Origin: Tieghemiomyces parasiticus
Taxonomy: Eukaryota; Kickxellomycota; Dimargaritomycetes; Dimargaritales; Dimargaritaceae
Reading direction: 5' to 3'
Assembly: GCA_027575765.1 (NCBI GenBank)
Contig: JANBPT010000129.1
Location: 1-64,000, forward strand
Length of the DNA stretch: 64,000 nucleotides
Shown: positions 1 to 11,136 of the stretch, piece by piece
Numbering within the stretch: the stretch's first letter is position 1
Layout: each line of letters starts with the position of its first letter
Notes under the pieces: generated by a model
Told to the model about the DNA's origin: nothing
Seen by the model: the letters and a program-made list of their open reading frames with translations, nothing else
Database searches by the model: none
Program-made: the position numbers and the translations under genes

Positions 1-652
1 AGGTTGGCGAACGATTAATGTACGTCACCTGCGTCTCAGGCCCTGCCGGCTTTATAAATCAGGCCGAACCCCCCTCCTTCCCTCCCTTTCCCTTTCCTTT
101 TCCGTTCTTCTGGTACTCCAGTCTCTCTACCCTGCCTCTCCCCTATTTTTATCCCTTATTCCACCCGGCGGTCTCCTCTCCCTTCTCCGCTTACTTCATT
201 GGGACGTTGGACCCTGGACTCGCCCCCCCCCACTCTCCTATAACCTTGCGTCTGACTAATACCTTGTGCTACGTTTGCCCCCTCGCCCATTGTGCCGCTG
301 ACAACTTCCTAGGTGGTAACATAGGCATCGCCCAGTGTCCTCCCGGGAACGATCGCTGCATTCCTACTGCCATTTCTCTCGTGACGCTAGCCTACCCGTG
401 CTCCTCCTCCTTGTAAAACGGCCGTCCTTTCTACCCCCCTCTCCCTCCCCCACTGGCACGCTGACATCCGGTACCTGCTCTGGCCTGATTGTACACCATA
501 GGGGTACCCTGACCGTTACACCCTTGTGCCACCTTTCCATTTAAAAGTACGAATCGCCGTCACTTGCTCAACTAGCCACAGTCGAATCCTCAAATTCCAC
601 CTTCCTACCCGACGCATACCTCCTTCCATCCTTCCACTTGGCGGACCTAGTC
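1..652 (+). promoter_or_regulatory. Upstream region of the Tps2-type gene
   Basis: No gene is visible here. A TATA-like element, TTTATAAAT, lies at 50-58, and a strongly pyrimidine-rich tract covers about 70-240. This resembles fungal promoter and leader DNA. The distance from the TATA-like element to the ATG at 653 is about 600 nt, long for a simple leader, so either the leader is long or spliced, or the element is coincidental. Confidence 0.35.
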
Positions 653-3172
653 ATGACCAACGTCACTTACTCGGGCGACCCGGCCATCAGCCCCAACATA
701 CCGCCACCCATGCGCCGTACGCGCACGGCCGTGGACACCAAGGCCACCCGCGTCATCTCCGTGACCCACTACCTGCCCTACATCTGCGCCCTACAGAAGC
801 GGTCCGAAGGCGAGGGTTCCTCTCCTGGCTCTGCCACATCTACGCCCGGCAGCGGCCCCCTTCACCCGCACGATAATGAGTCTACTCTGTCCAGCGATGT
901 CGCCGGACCCGCTGCCTCGGCAGACGCCGACCAGTACGTCTGGTCGTTCAGCCGCCGCCGCGGTCACACTGCAATGTACGCCGGCATCCGCTCCCTACAG
1001 GCCGATAACCCCGAGTCGGTGCACATTGGCAGCATCGGGCAGTACGTGGACGCCGACGGCCAGCGGCGCTACCCAGACCTGCTCCCGGAGTCCCTGCGGA
1101 ACCACCTCCGCGAGGTGTTTGTGCAGGACAAGCAGTGTATCCCCGTCTTCCTCCCCAAGAAGCAGGCCTATGGCCATTACGAGGGATACTGCAAGTCCGA
1201 CCTGTGGCCCCTTCTGCACTACATTCCTTGGGACAACGTGGCCGACCCGCGCAAGAACGTCAGCTACTGGAACGATTACCTGGCTGTGAACCAGGTGTAC
1301 GCCCAGGCCGTCCTCGACACGTACCGTGAGGGTGACATTATCTGGATCCACGACTACCATCTCCTCCTAGTCCCCCAACTGCTGCGCCAGGCCCTCCCGG
1401 GCGCCACCATTGGGTTCTTTTTGCATGCGCCCTTCCCCAGCTCGGAACTCTTCCGCGCCCTCCCGCGCCGCAAGGAGATTTTGGAGGGCCTACTGGGCGC
1501 CAGCGAGATTGGGTTCCAAACCTACTCGTACTCGCGCCACTTCATCAGCAGCTGTACCCGTGTCTTGGGTCTCGAATCCACCCCCAAGGGCGTCGACTAC
1601 CACGGCGGGTTGGTGCCTGTCGGTATCTTTCCCATCGGTATCGACGTGGAAAGCGTCCAGGCTAGCCGATCCAAGCCCGCGGTGGGCGTCAAGATGAAGC
1701 TCATCCAGGAGATGTACGCCGGCAAGAAGATCATCATTGGCCGCGACAAGCTGGACGAGGTCACCGGCATCGTGCAAAAGTTTAAGGCCTTTGAAAAATT
1801 CCTTGAGAAGTACCCCGAATGGCGCGACCGTGTGGTGCTCATCCAGGTCACTTCACCGCCCAAGACGGAATCCCCACGCCTCGAGTCGCGCGTGTCGGAA
1901 CTGGTCACTCGCATTAACAGCACCTACGGCAGCCTCGAGTTCACCCCCATCCACCACCACAGCGCCTTCCTCGACCGCGACGAGTACTATGCCCTGCTCA
2001 ACATCGCTGCGCTGGGCCTCATTACCTCAGTGCGCGACGGCATGAACACCACCTCCCACGAATTTGTGGTGTGCCAGCAGGAGCGTCACAGTCCTCTGAT
2101 CCTCAGCGAGTTCACGGGGACCGCCAGCTCGCTCAGCGCTGCCATCCTGGTCAACCCCTGGGACTACGTAGGAGTGGCCGACGCCATTCACGAGGCCCTC
2201 AGCATGTCCGAAGAGGATAAGCTCACCAAGCACACCCAGCTCTACAACTATGTGGTCAGCCACGACGCCAAGTTCTGGGTGCGTTCCTTCCTTAACGAGA
2301 TTTGCTCCAGCGAGCTGGCCGCCGAGATGTCGCACGTGACCTCCGGTCTTGATGTCGATCTCACCGTGGCCCAGTACCGCCGTGCCGCCCGCCGGCTCAT
2401 CTGTCTCGACTACGATGGCACTCTATCCCCCATTGTCAAGAACCCGTCCGACGCCCTGCCCCCGCCAGCTATGCTGGACGCTCTCGCCACGCTAACTGCC
2501 AACCCGGCCAACTCGATTTGGGTGGTCTCGGGTCGCGATCAGGCCTTCCTCGAACAGCACCTAGGCCACCTGCCCAAGTTGGGACTGAGCGCCGAGCATG
2601 GCTGCTTCATCAAAGCCCCTGGCGGCCAGTGGACCAACTTCACCGAGAACTTGGACCTGAGCTGGAAGGCCGACGTACTCCAGATCTTTAAATACTACGA
2701 GGAGCGCACCCCAGGCTCCCTCGTTGAGGTCAAGAAGTGCGCCGTTACTTGGCACTACCGGAATGCCGACCCCGAGTATGGCGTATTCCAGGCCAACGAG
2801 TGCCAGAACCACCTCGAGAACAACGTGGTGTCGAAACTGCCCGTCGAGATCCTGGTGGGCAAGAAGAACCTGGAGGTGCGCCCCAAGGCCATCAACAAGG
2901 GCGAGATCGTCAAGCGCCTCTGGGCTGCTCAGGACAATTGTGGGTTCGTGTTTTGCGCGGGCGACGACAAGACCGATGAGGACATGTTCCGCGCTCTGCG
3001 CAAGATTCAGCTCAAGCTGACTGACGATCGCAAGAACGGTATCTTCAACGTCACCGTAGGGTCTAATCTCAAGAAGACCATGGCCTCTTGGCACGTACCC
3101 GAGACGGAGGATATCGTCAACTGTCTGGTCGAGTTGGCGGCGGCGGAGAAGCAGGATACGCGGATCAACTAG
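653..3172 (+). CDS. TPS2: Trehalose-6-phosphate phosphatase, Tps2 type (TPS-like domain fused to TPP domain)
   Basis: A single intronless frame of 839 residues. It should remove phosphate from trehalose 6-phosphate in the second step of trehalose synthesis, in the cytosolic trehalose synthase complex. The N-terminal glycosyltransferase-20-like domain (about 20-560) shows HDYHLLL, HAPFPSSE and VRDGMN. In GRDKLDEVTG (363-372) the residues matching OtsA Arg262 and Lys267 are Lys366 and Thr371, so this domain is probably not a working synthase, as in yeast Tps2. The C-terminal HAD phosphatase domain (about 575-835) keeps DYDGT (nucleophile Asp586, Asp588), SGRD, SAEHG and GDDKTDED (770-777). The frame can be read from a TTG at 638, but the first ATG is at 653 and the extra five codons are not needed. 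Residues 50-80 form a Ser/Gly/Pro-rich insert. The gene converges on the E1 alpha gene. Confidence 0.95.
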   Translation: MTNVTYSGDPAISPNIPPPMRRTRTAVDTKATRVISVTHYLPYICALQKRSEGEGSSPGSATSTPGSGPLHPHDNESTLSSDVAGPAASADADQYVWSFSRRRGHTAMYAGIRSLQADNPESVHIGSIGQYVDADGQRRYPDLLPESLRNHLREVFVQDKQCIPVFLPKKQAYGHYEGYCKSDLWPLLHYIPWDNVADPRKNVSYWNDYLAVNQVYAQAVLDTYREGDIIWIHDYHLLLVPQLLRQALPGATIGFFLHAPFPSSELFRALPRRKEILEGLLGASEIGFQTYSYSRHFISSCTRVLGLESTPKGVDYHGGLVPVGIFPIGIDVESVQASRSKPAVGVKMKLIQEMYAGKKIIIGRDKLDEVTGIVQKFKAFEKFLEKYPEWRDRVVLIQVTSPPKTESPRLESRVSELVTRINSTYGSLEFTPIHHHSAFLDRDEYYALLNIAALGLITSVRDGMNTTSHEFVVCQQERHSPLILSEFTGTASSLSAAILVNPWDYVGVADAIHEALSMSEEDKLTKHTQLYNYVVSHDAKFWVRSFLNEICSSELAAEMSHVTSGLDVDLTVAQYRRAARRLICLDYDGTLSPIVKNPSDALPPPAMLDALATLTANPANSIWVVSGRDQAFLEQHLGHLPKLGLSAEHGCFIKAPGGQWTNFTENLDLSWKADVLQIFKYYEERTPGSLVEVKKCAVTWHYRNADPEYGVFQANECQNHLENNVVSKLPVEILVGKKNLEVRPKAINKGEIVKRLWAAQDNCGFVFCAGDDKTDEDMFRALRKIQLKLTDDRKNGIFNVTVGSNLKKTMASWHVPETEDIVNCLVELAAAEKQDTRIN

Positions 3173-3899
3173 ACAGTCCCGAGCTGAGCCGTAAACCCTT
3201 CTCTTGGGTGATGTGGCCGGCACGTTAGAAGTAAGGAGGTTATGTACCCTCCTCCTCCTCCTTCCTGGGACGCTTGATACCTTGGTATTGGTTGCGGAAG
3301 TCGCTTTTATTAGAGTCTCCCGTGTCAATTGTATTTGTCCGTTTTTCACCTATCTACCCCTAACCGTACTACTTTGCCTTATATCGAGCTTGCTTTAGAG
3401 CCTCTGGTCCATACCCATCTCTTTCACAAGCCCTCTCCCTATATATATATTTATATACACGTCGCCCCCTCCTGTCGACACTATAAATCGGACAGTTACA
3501 TAGAGCGTATACAATAGCTCATCAATATCAATCTTTGTGGGATTTATGGTTGATCTCGCCGGTTGGCAAAAGTAGGGTGGCTAGTATGGCTCGAAGTGTG
3601 TTGATTGAGGGGGGGGGCTTATAACCTTGCCCATTAGGTAGGGAGGCGGTAGCACGTTAACTGACTTGTCCAGAAGGGAGGGAGGAATGAGATTGGAGTA
3701 AGCGATTTACAATATGGTGTGTAAATTATCGGCCCCATCAAACCCACACGATGAATCACGGATACTGGGTCTAATCAAACACCTTTTAAACCCCCTCCCA
3801 GACATTCACGTTTCCGTAGCTACACCAAATGTTTACTGGAGCAAATTAACATCATCGAAGGACCAGCTGGATCAGACTTCCCCCCTCCCTCCGATTTCT
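3173..3899. other. Convergent 3' flanks of Tps2 and BCKDH E1 alpha
   Basis: This stretch holds the 3' ends of two convergent genes. It includes an AT-repeat (about 3441-3458) and a run of nine G (3609-3617). No further gene is supported. A frame that enters the E1 alpha gene from here on the plus strand is antisense shadow. I found no exact AATAAA for either gene. Confidence 0.6.
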
Positions 3900-5252
3900 C
3901 TACTCAGGCTTCGCAAAGTCGTCGACCTTGTAGTACTCGGGGTACTTCTTCAGGAGGGCCTCGACCTCACGCTTCTGAGCTTGCAGGGCTGGGGACATTT
4001 CCGGGGCAGCGTAGACGTCGGTGAAGGCCATTTCGACGGGGGGGAGGGTGGTGCTTTCGGCCCGGCGGAAGGCAGCCATGATGGCGTCCTTGATCTCAGC
4101 GGTAGCGGCAGCCTCGCGGTCGGCGTCCCACCAGCCGCGGTGCTCGAGCCACTTGCGCAACCTAGTGACGGGATTGTCACGCCGCTGCCATTCCTCGACC
4201 TCCTTGGCAGACCGGTAGGCCGACGAGTCGTCCGAGGTGCTGTGGTGGCTAACCCGGTAGGTCAGAGCCTCGATGAGCACGGGGCGGTTCTGTTCAACGG
4301 CCAGGGCACGGGCCTTGCGGGTAGCATTGTAAACGGCCCAGACATCGTTACCGTCGCACCGGATAGTGTCCATACCGTAGCCAATACCACGGCTGGCCAC
4401 GCCATCCCCGCGGTACTGCTCGGCGGCCGGGGTCGAGATGGCAAACCCGTTGTTACGGCAGAAGAAGATGACGGGACACTCCAACGTGGTGGCCATGTTG
4501 AGCGCCGCGTGGAAGTCACCCTCACTGGCCGCCCCGTCGCCAAAGTAGCACATGACGCACCGGCCTTCGCCCTGTCGCTTGAGCGCGTAGGCCGCCCCAG
4601 CCGCCTGTGGGATCTGGGTGGCCAAGGGCGACGAGATGGTCACGAAATGCAGGTCTCGGCTGCCGTAGTGCACGGGCATTTGACGCCCGTGACTCAAATC
4701 GCGGTGGTTACCGAAGCACTGGTCCATGATCTGGTTGAGTGTGAACCCGCGGTGTACGAGCGCCCCGGCCTCACGATACTGGCCAAACATCACGTCGCGA
4801 GGGTTGAGGGCCGCTGCGCTGCCCACGATGGCTTCCTCGCCGTAACCAGTCAAGTAGAAGCTGATGCGGCCCTGGCGCTGAGCCTCGTAGAGCACCTTGT
4901 CCATGCTCCGCACCGTCACCATGTCACGGTAGATGCCTACAGCCAATTCCTCCGACACCCCGGGCTCGTGACGTGGGTCAGCCACCATCCCGTCCGTGTC
5001 CATAACCTGGTAGGTTGCCACGGGCTCCATGGCCTTGGTCAGCACCAGGTCTGGCGTGAAGTACGAGTTGGCTGCCCCGGGAAAGTTGGTCTTGCGGCGT
5101 GACGTATCGGCCTTCGCCTTGGCCGGGCCGGTCACTTGCTCAAGCTTGGTGATAGTCTCCTTGGCCGTGGCCAACGAACGGCGGGCCAGGACTGGACGAG
5201 CGCTGAGGCTGCGGGAGGCGCAGCCGTAGCGGGCCAACCGGAACAGGGTCAT
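3900..5252 (-). CDS. BCKDHA: Branched-chain 2-oxoacid dehydrogenase E1 component, alpha subunit (mitochondrial)
   Basis: An intronless frame of 450 residues. With the beta subunit it forms the thiamine-diphosphate E1 enzyme that decarboxylates the 2-oxoacids of Leu, Ile and Val in the mitochondrial matrix. The first 30 residues are rich in Arg, Ser and Ala and lack acidic residues, as in a targeting peptide. The thiamine-diphosphate/Mg motif runs from GDGAASEGD (238-246) to NN (267-268). The loop HHSTSDDSSAYR (336-347) is the hallmark that separates this family from pyruvate dehydrogenase E1 alpha. It contains the Ser (338) that matches the site phosphorylated by BCKDH kinase in animals, so control by phosphorylation is possible. 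The C-terminal GWWD segment is also typical. The start ATG is at 5252. It converges on Tps2. Confidence 0.96.
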   Translation of the reverse strand: MTLFRLARYGCASRSLSARPVLARRSLATAKETITKLEQVTGPAKAKADTSRRKTNFPGAANSYFTPDLVLTKAMEPVATYQVMDTDGMVADPRHEPGVSEELAVGIYRDMVTVRSMDKVLYEAQRQGRISFYLTGYGEEAIVGSAAALNPRDVMFGQYREAGALVHRGFTLNQIMDQCFGNHRDLSHGRQMPVHYGSRDLHFVTISSPLATQIPQAAGAAYALKRQGEGRCVMCYFGDGAASEGDFHAALNMATTLECPVIFFCRNNGFAISTPAAEQYRGDGVASRGIGYGMDTIRCDGNDVWAVYNATRKARALAVEQNRPVLIEALTYRVSHHSTSDDSSAYRSAKEVEEWQRRDNPVTRLRKWLEHRGWWDADREAAATAEIKDAIMAAFRRAESTTLPPVEMAFTDVYAAPEMSPALQAQKREVEALLKKYPEYYKVDDFAKPE

Positions 5253-8200
5253 TTGTCAAAGGCGGGCTGGGCTAGTGGATGCGTCGGGGGAGTGAGGATG
5301 AAGTGAGGGTGTAGTGGATGGGGGGGTTTGTCAGAGCGAGATGGGTGAAAGGCCGAGGTGTCGGGCAGCGAAATGAGTGAGCGTTTAAGGAAGACAACGG
5401 ATGGGAAGAGAGGCAAGTGAAACGATACGTCCATGTCCCTTCCCAACGCCTCACCTCCCCTCCTTGCGGTCACGCACACTGACCTTTTCGGGGAGGGCTT
5501 GAAGAAACTGCAGTCACACCTCAAAGTTGTGGGTGACTGCCACTGGGCTGATATGCTCCCAATGGGATGGAGGGGCTGACAGATCCCATTCCCACCCTTT
5601 GATAGGGGGTAAACCCCTCTCCTTCGTCCCACCTCCGCCGACACCCATACGCTGGCACTGTACTGCCATCACCATTTCCCCCCCCCACAGGAAGTTTTGC
5701 ATTAGGGCATGCCCTGGTACAATTGCCACTAATATGAGGATCGCAACGCCTACGCGACGTTAAATACCTATTCCCCTCCTCTTTTCATCATCAACACGGC
5801 CTTATTAATTAATATTCCTCTTTAGAAGCTGCGAGTACCAATGACAAGTCGTCCGAACGGGGCCGCTAGGTCTAATCTCCTAACTTTCAGATACTGTCGA
5901 CTGCTCTCCCCCCCCGTCGCCCATCATCCCCTGGCAGTCAGTTGATTGGTGATGGCCCTTGTCTAGATGCAACTCCCCTTCCCAGCACGCCCGTATGACC
6001 AGGTCCTACTCTACCCAGCCCCCCCCTCTCCTATGAAAGCTAATGACATACGTAAAACAACCTATAGCGTGCAACGAAAAATCGAACATGACCATCCGCC
6101 CGCCATGATTCGTCAACTGATATGGAATACCCGTGGACCGGGGGGTTGAAGTATTCATCAAATTGTTACGGTTTATTCGTCAAGTGTACTTAATCGGCTA
6201 ATAAGCCATCGTCCTTTTGCGTAACCCGTCGAGGTATGTGGCATTGGCTCAGACCATCAGAAAATATCATAACATCGGCGAAGACCCACCGACCGCCTCA
6301 TACGAGTGACGTATTGGCTGCTCCACTGCGCAGTCAGGATCTATAGGGAAACTGCAGGGTGCGCCCACGGCACGTACATGTCCAGCATTGTAAATCGGGG
6401 GTAGCACTGGTTCGTAGAAAAAAAAATTCAAGCAACAAGTGATCACTCAAGAGCGTCGGTTGCTGCTCTCATTGCGGTTTCGTCAATTTCGGCTTGGCGG
6501 TCAACTCCTCAAAGGACAAGGAACGACAACGTGGGTACAATTTCAGCCTCAGGTTTGGCGTGATGCGTTGTGACACCCTGCGTGACGCAGATCCAACAGT
6601 ACTACCGGTCAGAACATATATATTACAATTGCAATCTGTGAGATAAAGTGGGCTTCTGGCTAGTGACACGGAATATCGCGTGGCTATATCAGCCCGTTGA
6701 CCTGTGTCATCCAACGCTATCGAGCAGATACGTTGTGATGGTCACAACTACGCCGCATAATTCTCCACGCTGGCCTGGCCAATGATCCGGTCTCTGTGGG
6801 CCTCACCCCTCAGGCCATGCGGAGTGAGCAGTAGTGGGTAGCGACGTATAAACTCAATTGGCCAACTTGCTCTTGTCGGCTCGGTCGAATACCATCGTTG
6901 TGTTATATATTACTTACATGTTAAAGTACAACCCGCAACCTCCTCCATGCAGGTCACCTAGCACTACATACAGCCCACTCCCAATGTCGTGTGGCGCAAA
7001 TAATTCACGGACTAGACTCCACCTTCCACTCAGACGGCTAGATAAACGGCAGAATTGAGAACTGACGATTAGCCGTAGACCTTGACGGGCAGTGCGGAAA
7101 ACGCTACCCTTCATGTACCTGTACGTATTACCTCATCATTTTATTTTATTGATTTCAGCTAAAAGCTCCGCCCAACTCCTGCCTACCTTATATGACACCA
7201 TCCATAGTGTCTAATGCCCCCGGTTGTCCGGTCAATCTTGACGATCGGCTTCGTTTTGAACCGGAGGGTAAGTAGCCAGTGGGTAGGATGGAACAGTGGC
7301 TCCACTTTCCCGAATAGGAAAGCGAAAAAGGTATGCCATGAGTGCATAACGTTACTCACAAGAGCAGAGAATGCGATATTTGGTGGGTGAGGTTAGCCCA
7401 GAGACGATTCTATGAAGAAATGCCTTCCCTTTAACACCAACACACCACGATAGCGAAGCCCCACTCCTAATTTGGTCGATTTGCACGTAGAGTCGCAGGC
7501 GTTAGTGAACCTAACCACCCACGGTTAATGGATTTCTCCGGTTGGCGCATTGTCAACCCTATTTGGGTTAGTCCCAAGCTTCCACCTTGGCACCTCAGTC
7601 GGGCGGTTTTAAGGTTGATGTAGCGAGTGGGCTGTCCGAATGCGGACATTCGAAGCATCGTGAGACTGATTGCTGTGTGACAAACATCAGCTTCGGAAGA
7701 GCCGGCCTAAGCTCGCCATCGACCGGCTTTCGTCGCGCAATGAAGAGCTGCGATATAGTGAAGAGCTTGATATGGATGACCATAACATGGCCGTTTCGGA
7801 CCGACACCAAGGCTAGGGAAGCCGTGGAAGTGAATGAAGGTGGCTGCGTGAGTCAAGCTGTTGTGGTCTATGGGAGGCGACTATTTCAAATTAACGCCGC
7901 CCTGGGATCCTTCGACTTGGATATTATGTGAGGGATATATTATATTCGCATGCGGATTACCCGTGCAGACTAAGAGTCCAGTCGGAAGTTTTCAATCGAG
8001 CCATTCGGGGAAGCACTGAATATATCGAATAGTCCCCAACTTCCCGGCCTGCTTCTTACTACCTAAGGGCGTGGTGCCCCTGCCGCAGCCGTAGGTCGTT
8101 ACGTAAGGCGCTAAGGGAAGGACGGCCAGTATATGGTCACCAGGTTATACCTGGCTCCTCGGGTTCGGTCATCCACCGTGCTCTACCGTGGTGTGCTACG

Positions 8201-10512
8201 TCAAAGGCCCTTGGAGTTGACTACACACCCACTTCGGGCTACAGTGTCTCTTTGGAAGGCGTGTCGAGCCTCAAGCTTTCCCATTGGCTGCCATTTGTCG
8301 ACTGGGAATGATGAATTTGATAACCCTAAGGGCCAGCTTACGAGATTTCCGGTCTTCACCTTCGCCGCCCCGCTACTTAGTTGTCTTGCTATAGGCCCAG
8401 AGCCGCCCGATGGGCAATGAGCCAGTCATTTTCCGTACGACTGCCCACCTTATAGAATTCAGCGCGCTGCGACTCAGTCTGCCATAACCAAACGGAAATG
8501 TGAGGAGCGACAGTGGTAGGACAGTCAGGCGATCCTGCGGGCCAAGAACATCTATCTCCGTGATTTTATCACCCCCCCTCTCTCACTCTTTCTCTCTCTC
8601 TTCGACCTGACTGAGCTCCACTACATGGGGATTGGGCCGGTCGCGAGGTGGCCTTGTAACGGTTGTACTTTAGCTTGACCAGCATTGTAAGACCTGGGCG
8701 ATCTGCCAGTGTACGATAGTCGTTTGGCCAGGCTCCATACCGGGATTCGAATGCGCTGAAATGGCTCCATCCAATCCTTTCCACCCATCAAAGCGGACTA
8801 ATAGAAATTGATTTACATCTACTCGGACAAGGGGCGAGCGGTCCATCAAGCCATGATGATAGGAAGGGGGGAGTTAATGTAGCTAACGGACCGCTTGCAT
8901 TTCGGTTAATAAAGGTACCATGGCAGAGCGATAGGCAGCTTTAGGGCTACCGACTATCCAAAAAAAATGTCGGGAGTAGGGAATGATGAATGGCTCCGTA
9001 ACCCCCTCTACCCCCCTATTTGTGGACTTCAGGTCCGGGCTCCAGCGGGAGCGGCGGAACTCCCCATTCACCCGCCCACCACTGAGCATTCTGGGGTACC
9101 GTATGATTGCCAGCACTCTGATGCCAGACGAAGTGCTCCAGTTCAGCAAAGGGATAAGTAATTTTTATGATACTGGGGGAAGTGAGCCGCCGACAGCAGC
9201 CTCGGCGCTGGTTCTCAAGTCTCTCGACCTAGGGAAAGTGGGGGAGGTGATGGGCATTGTATCCTGGCGAAGAGGTGCCCTAAGCTAGAGCGCAGTATCC
9301 TTCTCTCTTAACAGCCTAGACACCAGTCGACGGTACTAGAGAATGGGGGGAGTAAACGAGGTAGGAGCCCACGCCGGGCCGTTGGTGCGGGCGGGGTTGC
9401 GGAATACTGTACCAGTACATTGAAAGTGAGCCCGGGCTCTCCCCTTCCTAACTCAGCTGGCTAGTCGCAGAGCGAAGCCCAGTTCACAAACCAGACCCCA
9501 GACTGACCGAGGTGACCTCCCTCCTTTGACGACCACCTACCATTGTCATTACTGTCGGCCGACATTATCTTTAGCAGCACTCACAGGGTCTGGCGGCGGG
9601 AAATTAGGTACAGCTGACGGCGCCTGCAGGGTTGCGACGTAGGAGGAAGTCTCAGGACTCGATGGATAATCCATTTCCCAAGGAAATCTGTACTATCTGT
9701 GCGACTGGCGGGTGGAAGTCCTTAGCCTACCCATCCACTTCATCGTGGTTAACGGTGAGTAAGCATTATCCCGTTGACACCTGCTACCATAGCCGTTCGG
9801 CTATAGTCTAAAAGTTAATTAAAAAGATGAACACGGAGCGTATCTCCGTCAAGGAGAAAGTGGGGAAGAGGAGAAGGGGTAAAACGAGATCGATTCTGAC
9901 CGATGGGCCGAGGGATAGTCGATCTAATCTGCGCGTCGGTCCGATTGGAGTCGACGGCATCGAAGGGAGTTTTGCCAGACTACGGACCAGGTAAGTCAGG
10001 TCCCAAAGAAAGCCGCCGGAAAATAAGCGAGGACCGTAATAGTTGCGGCACCAACCATATTCTACTAGATAAGCCTTAAGGGGTGGGGACGATAGTGGAT
10101 GCAAATTAAGCAGACCAGAAAACTACCTGTCAACGAAACGATAAACTATCTAGCGTTATAGATGGATCTCGACCGAGACCACCCACCACAATTTCATGAA
10201 ACTAATGCCAAGGCAGTGGAGATGGGTGAAAGAGGCAGCGACAGGGGCCATGTTGTTGGCGTTGACTTGGACGCTAAGGGAGGCGTGTCCTATATGTCCT
10301 GCATGGGCGATAATTGGAAATCCCTCGCGCTCAACCCCCTCCTTCGGGCTCGGTCTTACTATTGCCTCCCGGTTTACCGCCACTCACTCTGCTTCTTATC
10401 CAACCCGGCCAATGGACAATCCTTTAAGCCAAGCCCCCCCCACAAGTCTATCCCCGCGCCCACTATACCCCGGCCCAAATCGGCCGACGATCCAACGTAG
10501 TGGGGTTGCCTA

Positions 10513-10537
10513 GTTCGCTCCGAAGCGAACCTTCGCT
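10513..10537. repeat. Short inverted repeat with an extra half-site upstream of the LPMO gene
   Basis: The sequence GTTCGCT-CCGA-AGCGAAC (10513-10530) is a perfect 7-bp inverted repeat with a 4-nt spacer, followed at once by a third TTCGCT (10532-10537). Repeated half-sites upstream of a secreted-enzyme gene could be a transcription-factor site. No factor can be named from sequence alone. Confidence 0.3.
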
Positions 10538-10729
10538 CACCTGCTCAATTACCAGGCCTTAGACCCTCACCCCCCCCCCCTCTCTCTCGTTTTCCGCCTG
10601 ACCATGGCCTCTCTGCACCAGCTTTGCCCTTCTTTTACGCAGGTCCCGTCATCTGCTCAGCGTGACCCGGGGCCTTCCTTACCTACCATCCCCCCTTCTC
10701 CCTGCTGCTAGCTTCACATCTACCACTGG

Positions 10730-10737
10730 TATATAAA
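10730..10737 (+). promoter_or_regulatory. TATA-like element upstream of the LPMO gene
   Basis: TATATAAA stands about 400 nt before the LPMO ATG and is followed by a long C/T-rich stretch up to about 11110. Position and context suit a core promoter with a long leader. Confidence 0.4.
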
Positions 10738-11136
10738 CCGGGTCAGCCGCTATCGATTTCTGACTATCCATACTGCCCCTTCTCCACCCCCCTCCCGCGC
10801 GAACCGTTGTCAGACACCACCTGGGACCTTTCTTTACTCATTTTTCATTACTAATTTCACGTATATTCCCCACAACATCTTTTGGTTTAACTGCTGCGCA
10901 TAGCCATCCCCTAATTCTACTAGGCCGACTTGATTGATTCACCGTCCACGTCTATCTACCCCCGCTACCTTTCCACCTCCTGTCCCTGGCCTGGTTGTCA
11001 TACCCGCAAGAATTCCCGCTCCACTTTCTCCCCGACTGGTTCGCCTAATCATTATCAGTTCTTAATTCTACCGTGCAGTCCCTGGCTCGTTTCGACCGCT
11101 CCTCCCACTTACCTACAGCTCGCCTAACTAATCAAC

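Larger units (their letters stand above)
5253..11136. other. Long gene-free stretch between two divergent genes
   Basis: Nearly 6 kb without a gene I can support. Reading frames are all under about 115 codons, with no recognisable motifs and no frame pairs linked by good splice signals. The left edge holds the upstream region of the E1 alpha gene and the right edge the upstream region of the LPMO gene. A CT-rich low-complexity run lies at about 8575-8605, and a C-run followed by CT repeats at about 10570-10590. No tRNA with matching A and B boxes was found. Confidence 0.5.

Noticed and set aside
2561..3349. A 262-codon minus-strand frame
   Set aside because: Antisense shadow of the Tps2 phosphatase domain.
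3714..5102. A 462-codon plus-strand frame
   Set aside because: It lies antisense to the BCKDH E1 alpha gene, which has intact motifs. GC-rich codon use leaves the opposite strand open; the product resembles no family.
8735..8765. GGGATTCGAATG, like a tRNA T arm
   Set aside because: The flanking 5-nt stems do not pair and no A box sits at the right distance.
9789..9804. Palindrome ATAGCCG-TT-CGGCTAT
   Set aside because: The loop is too small for a stable RNA hairpin, and a 7-bp palindrome is expected by chance in a window of this size.
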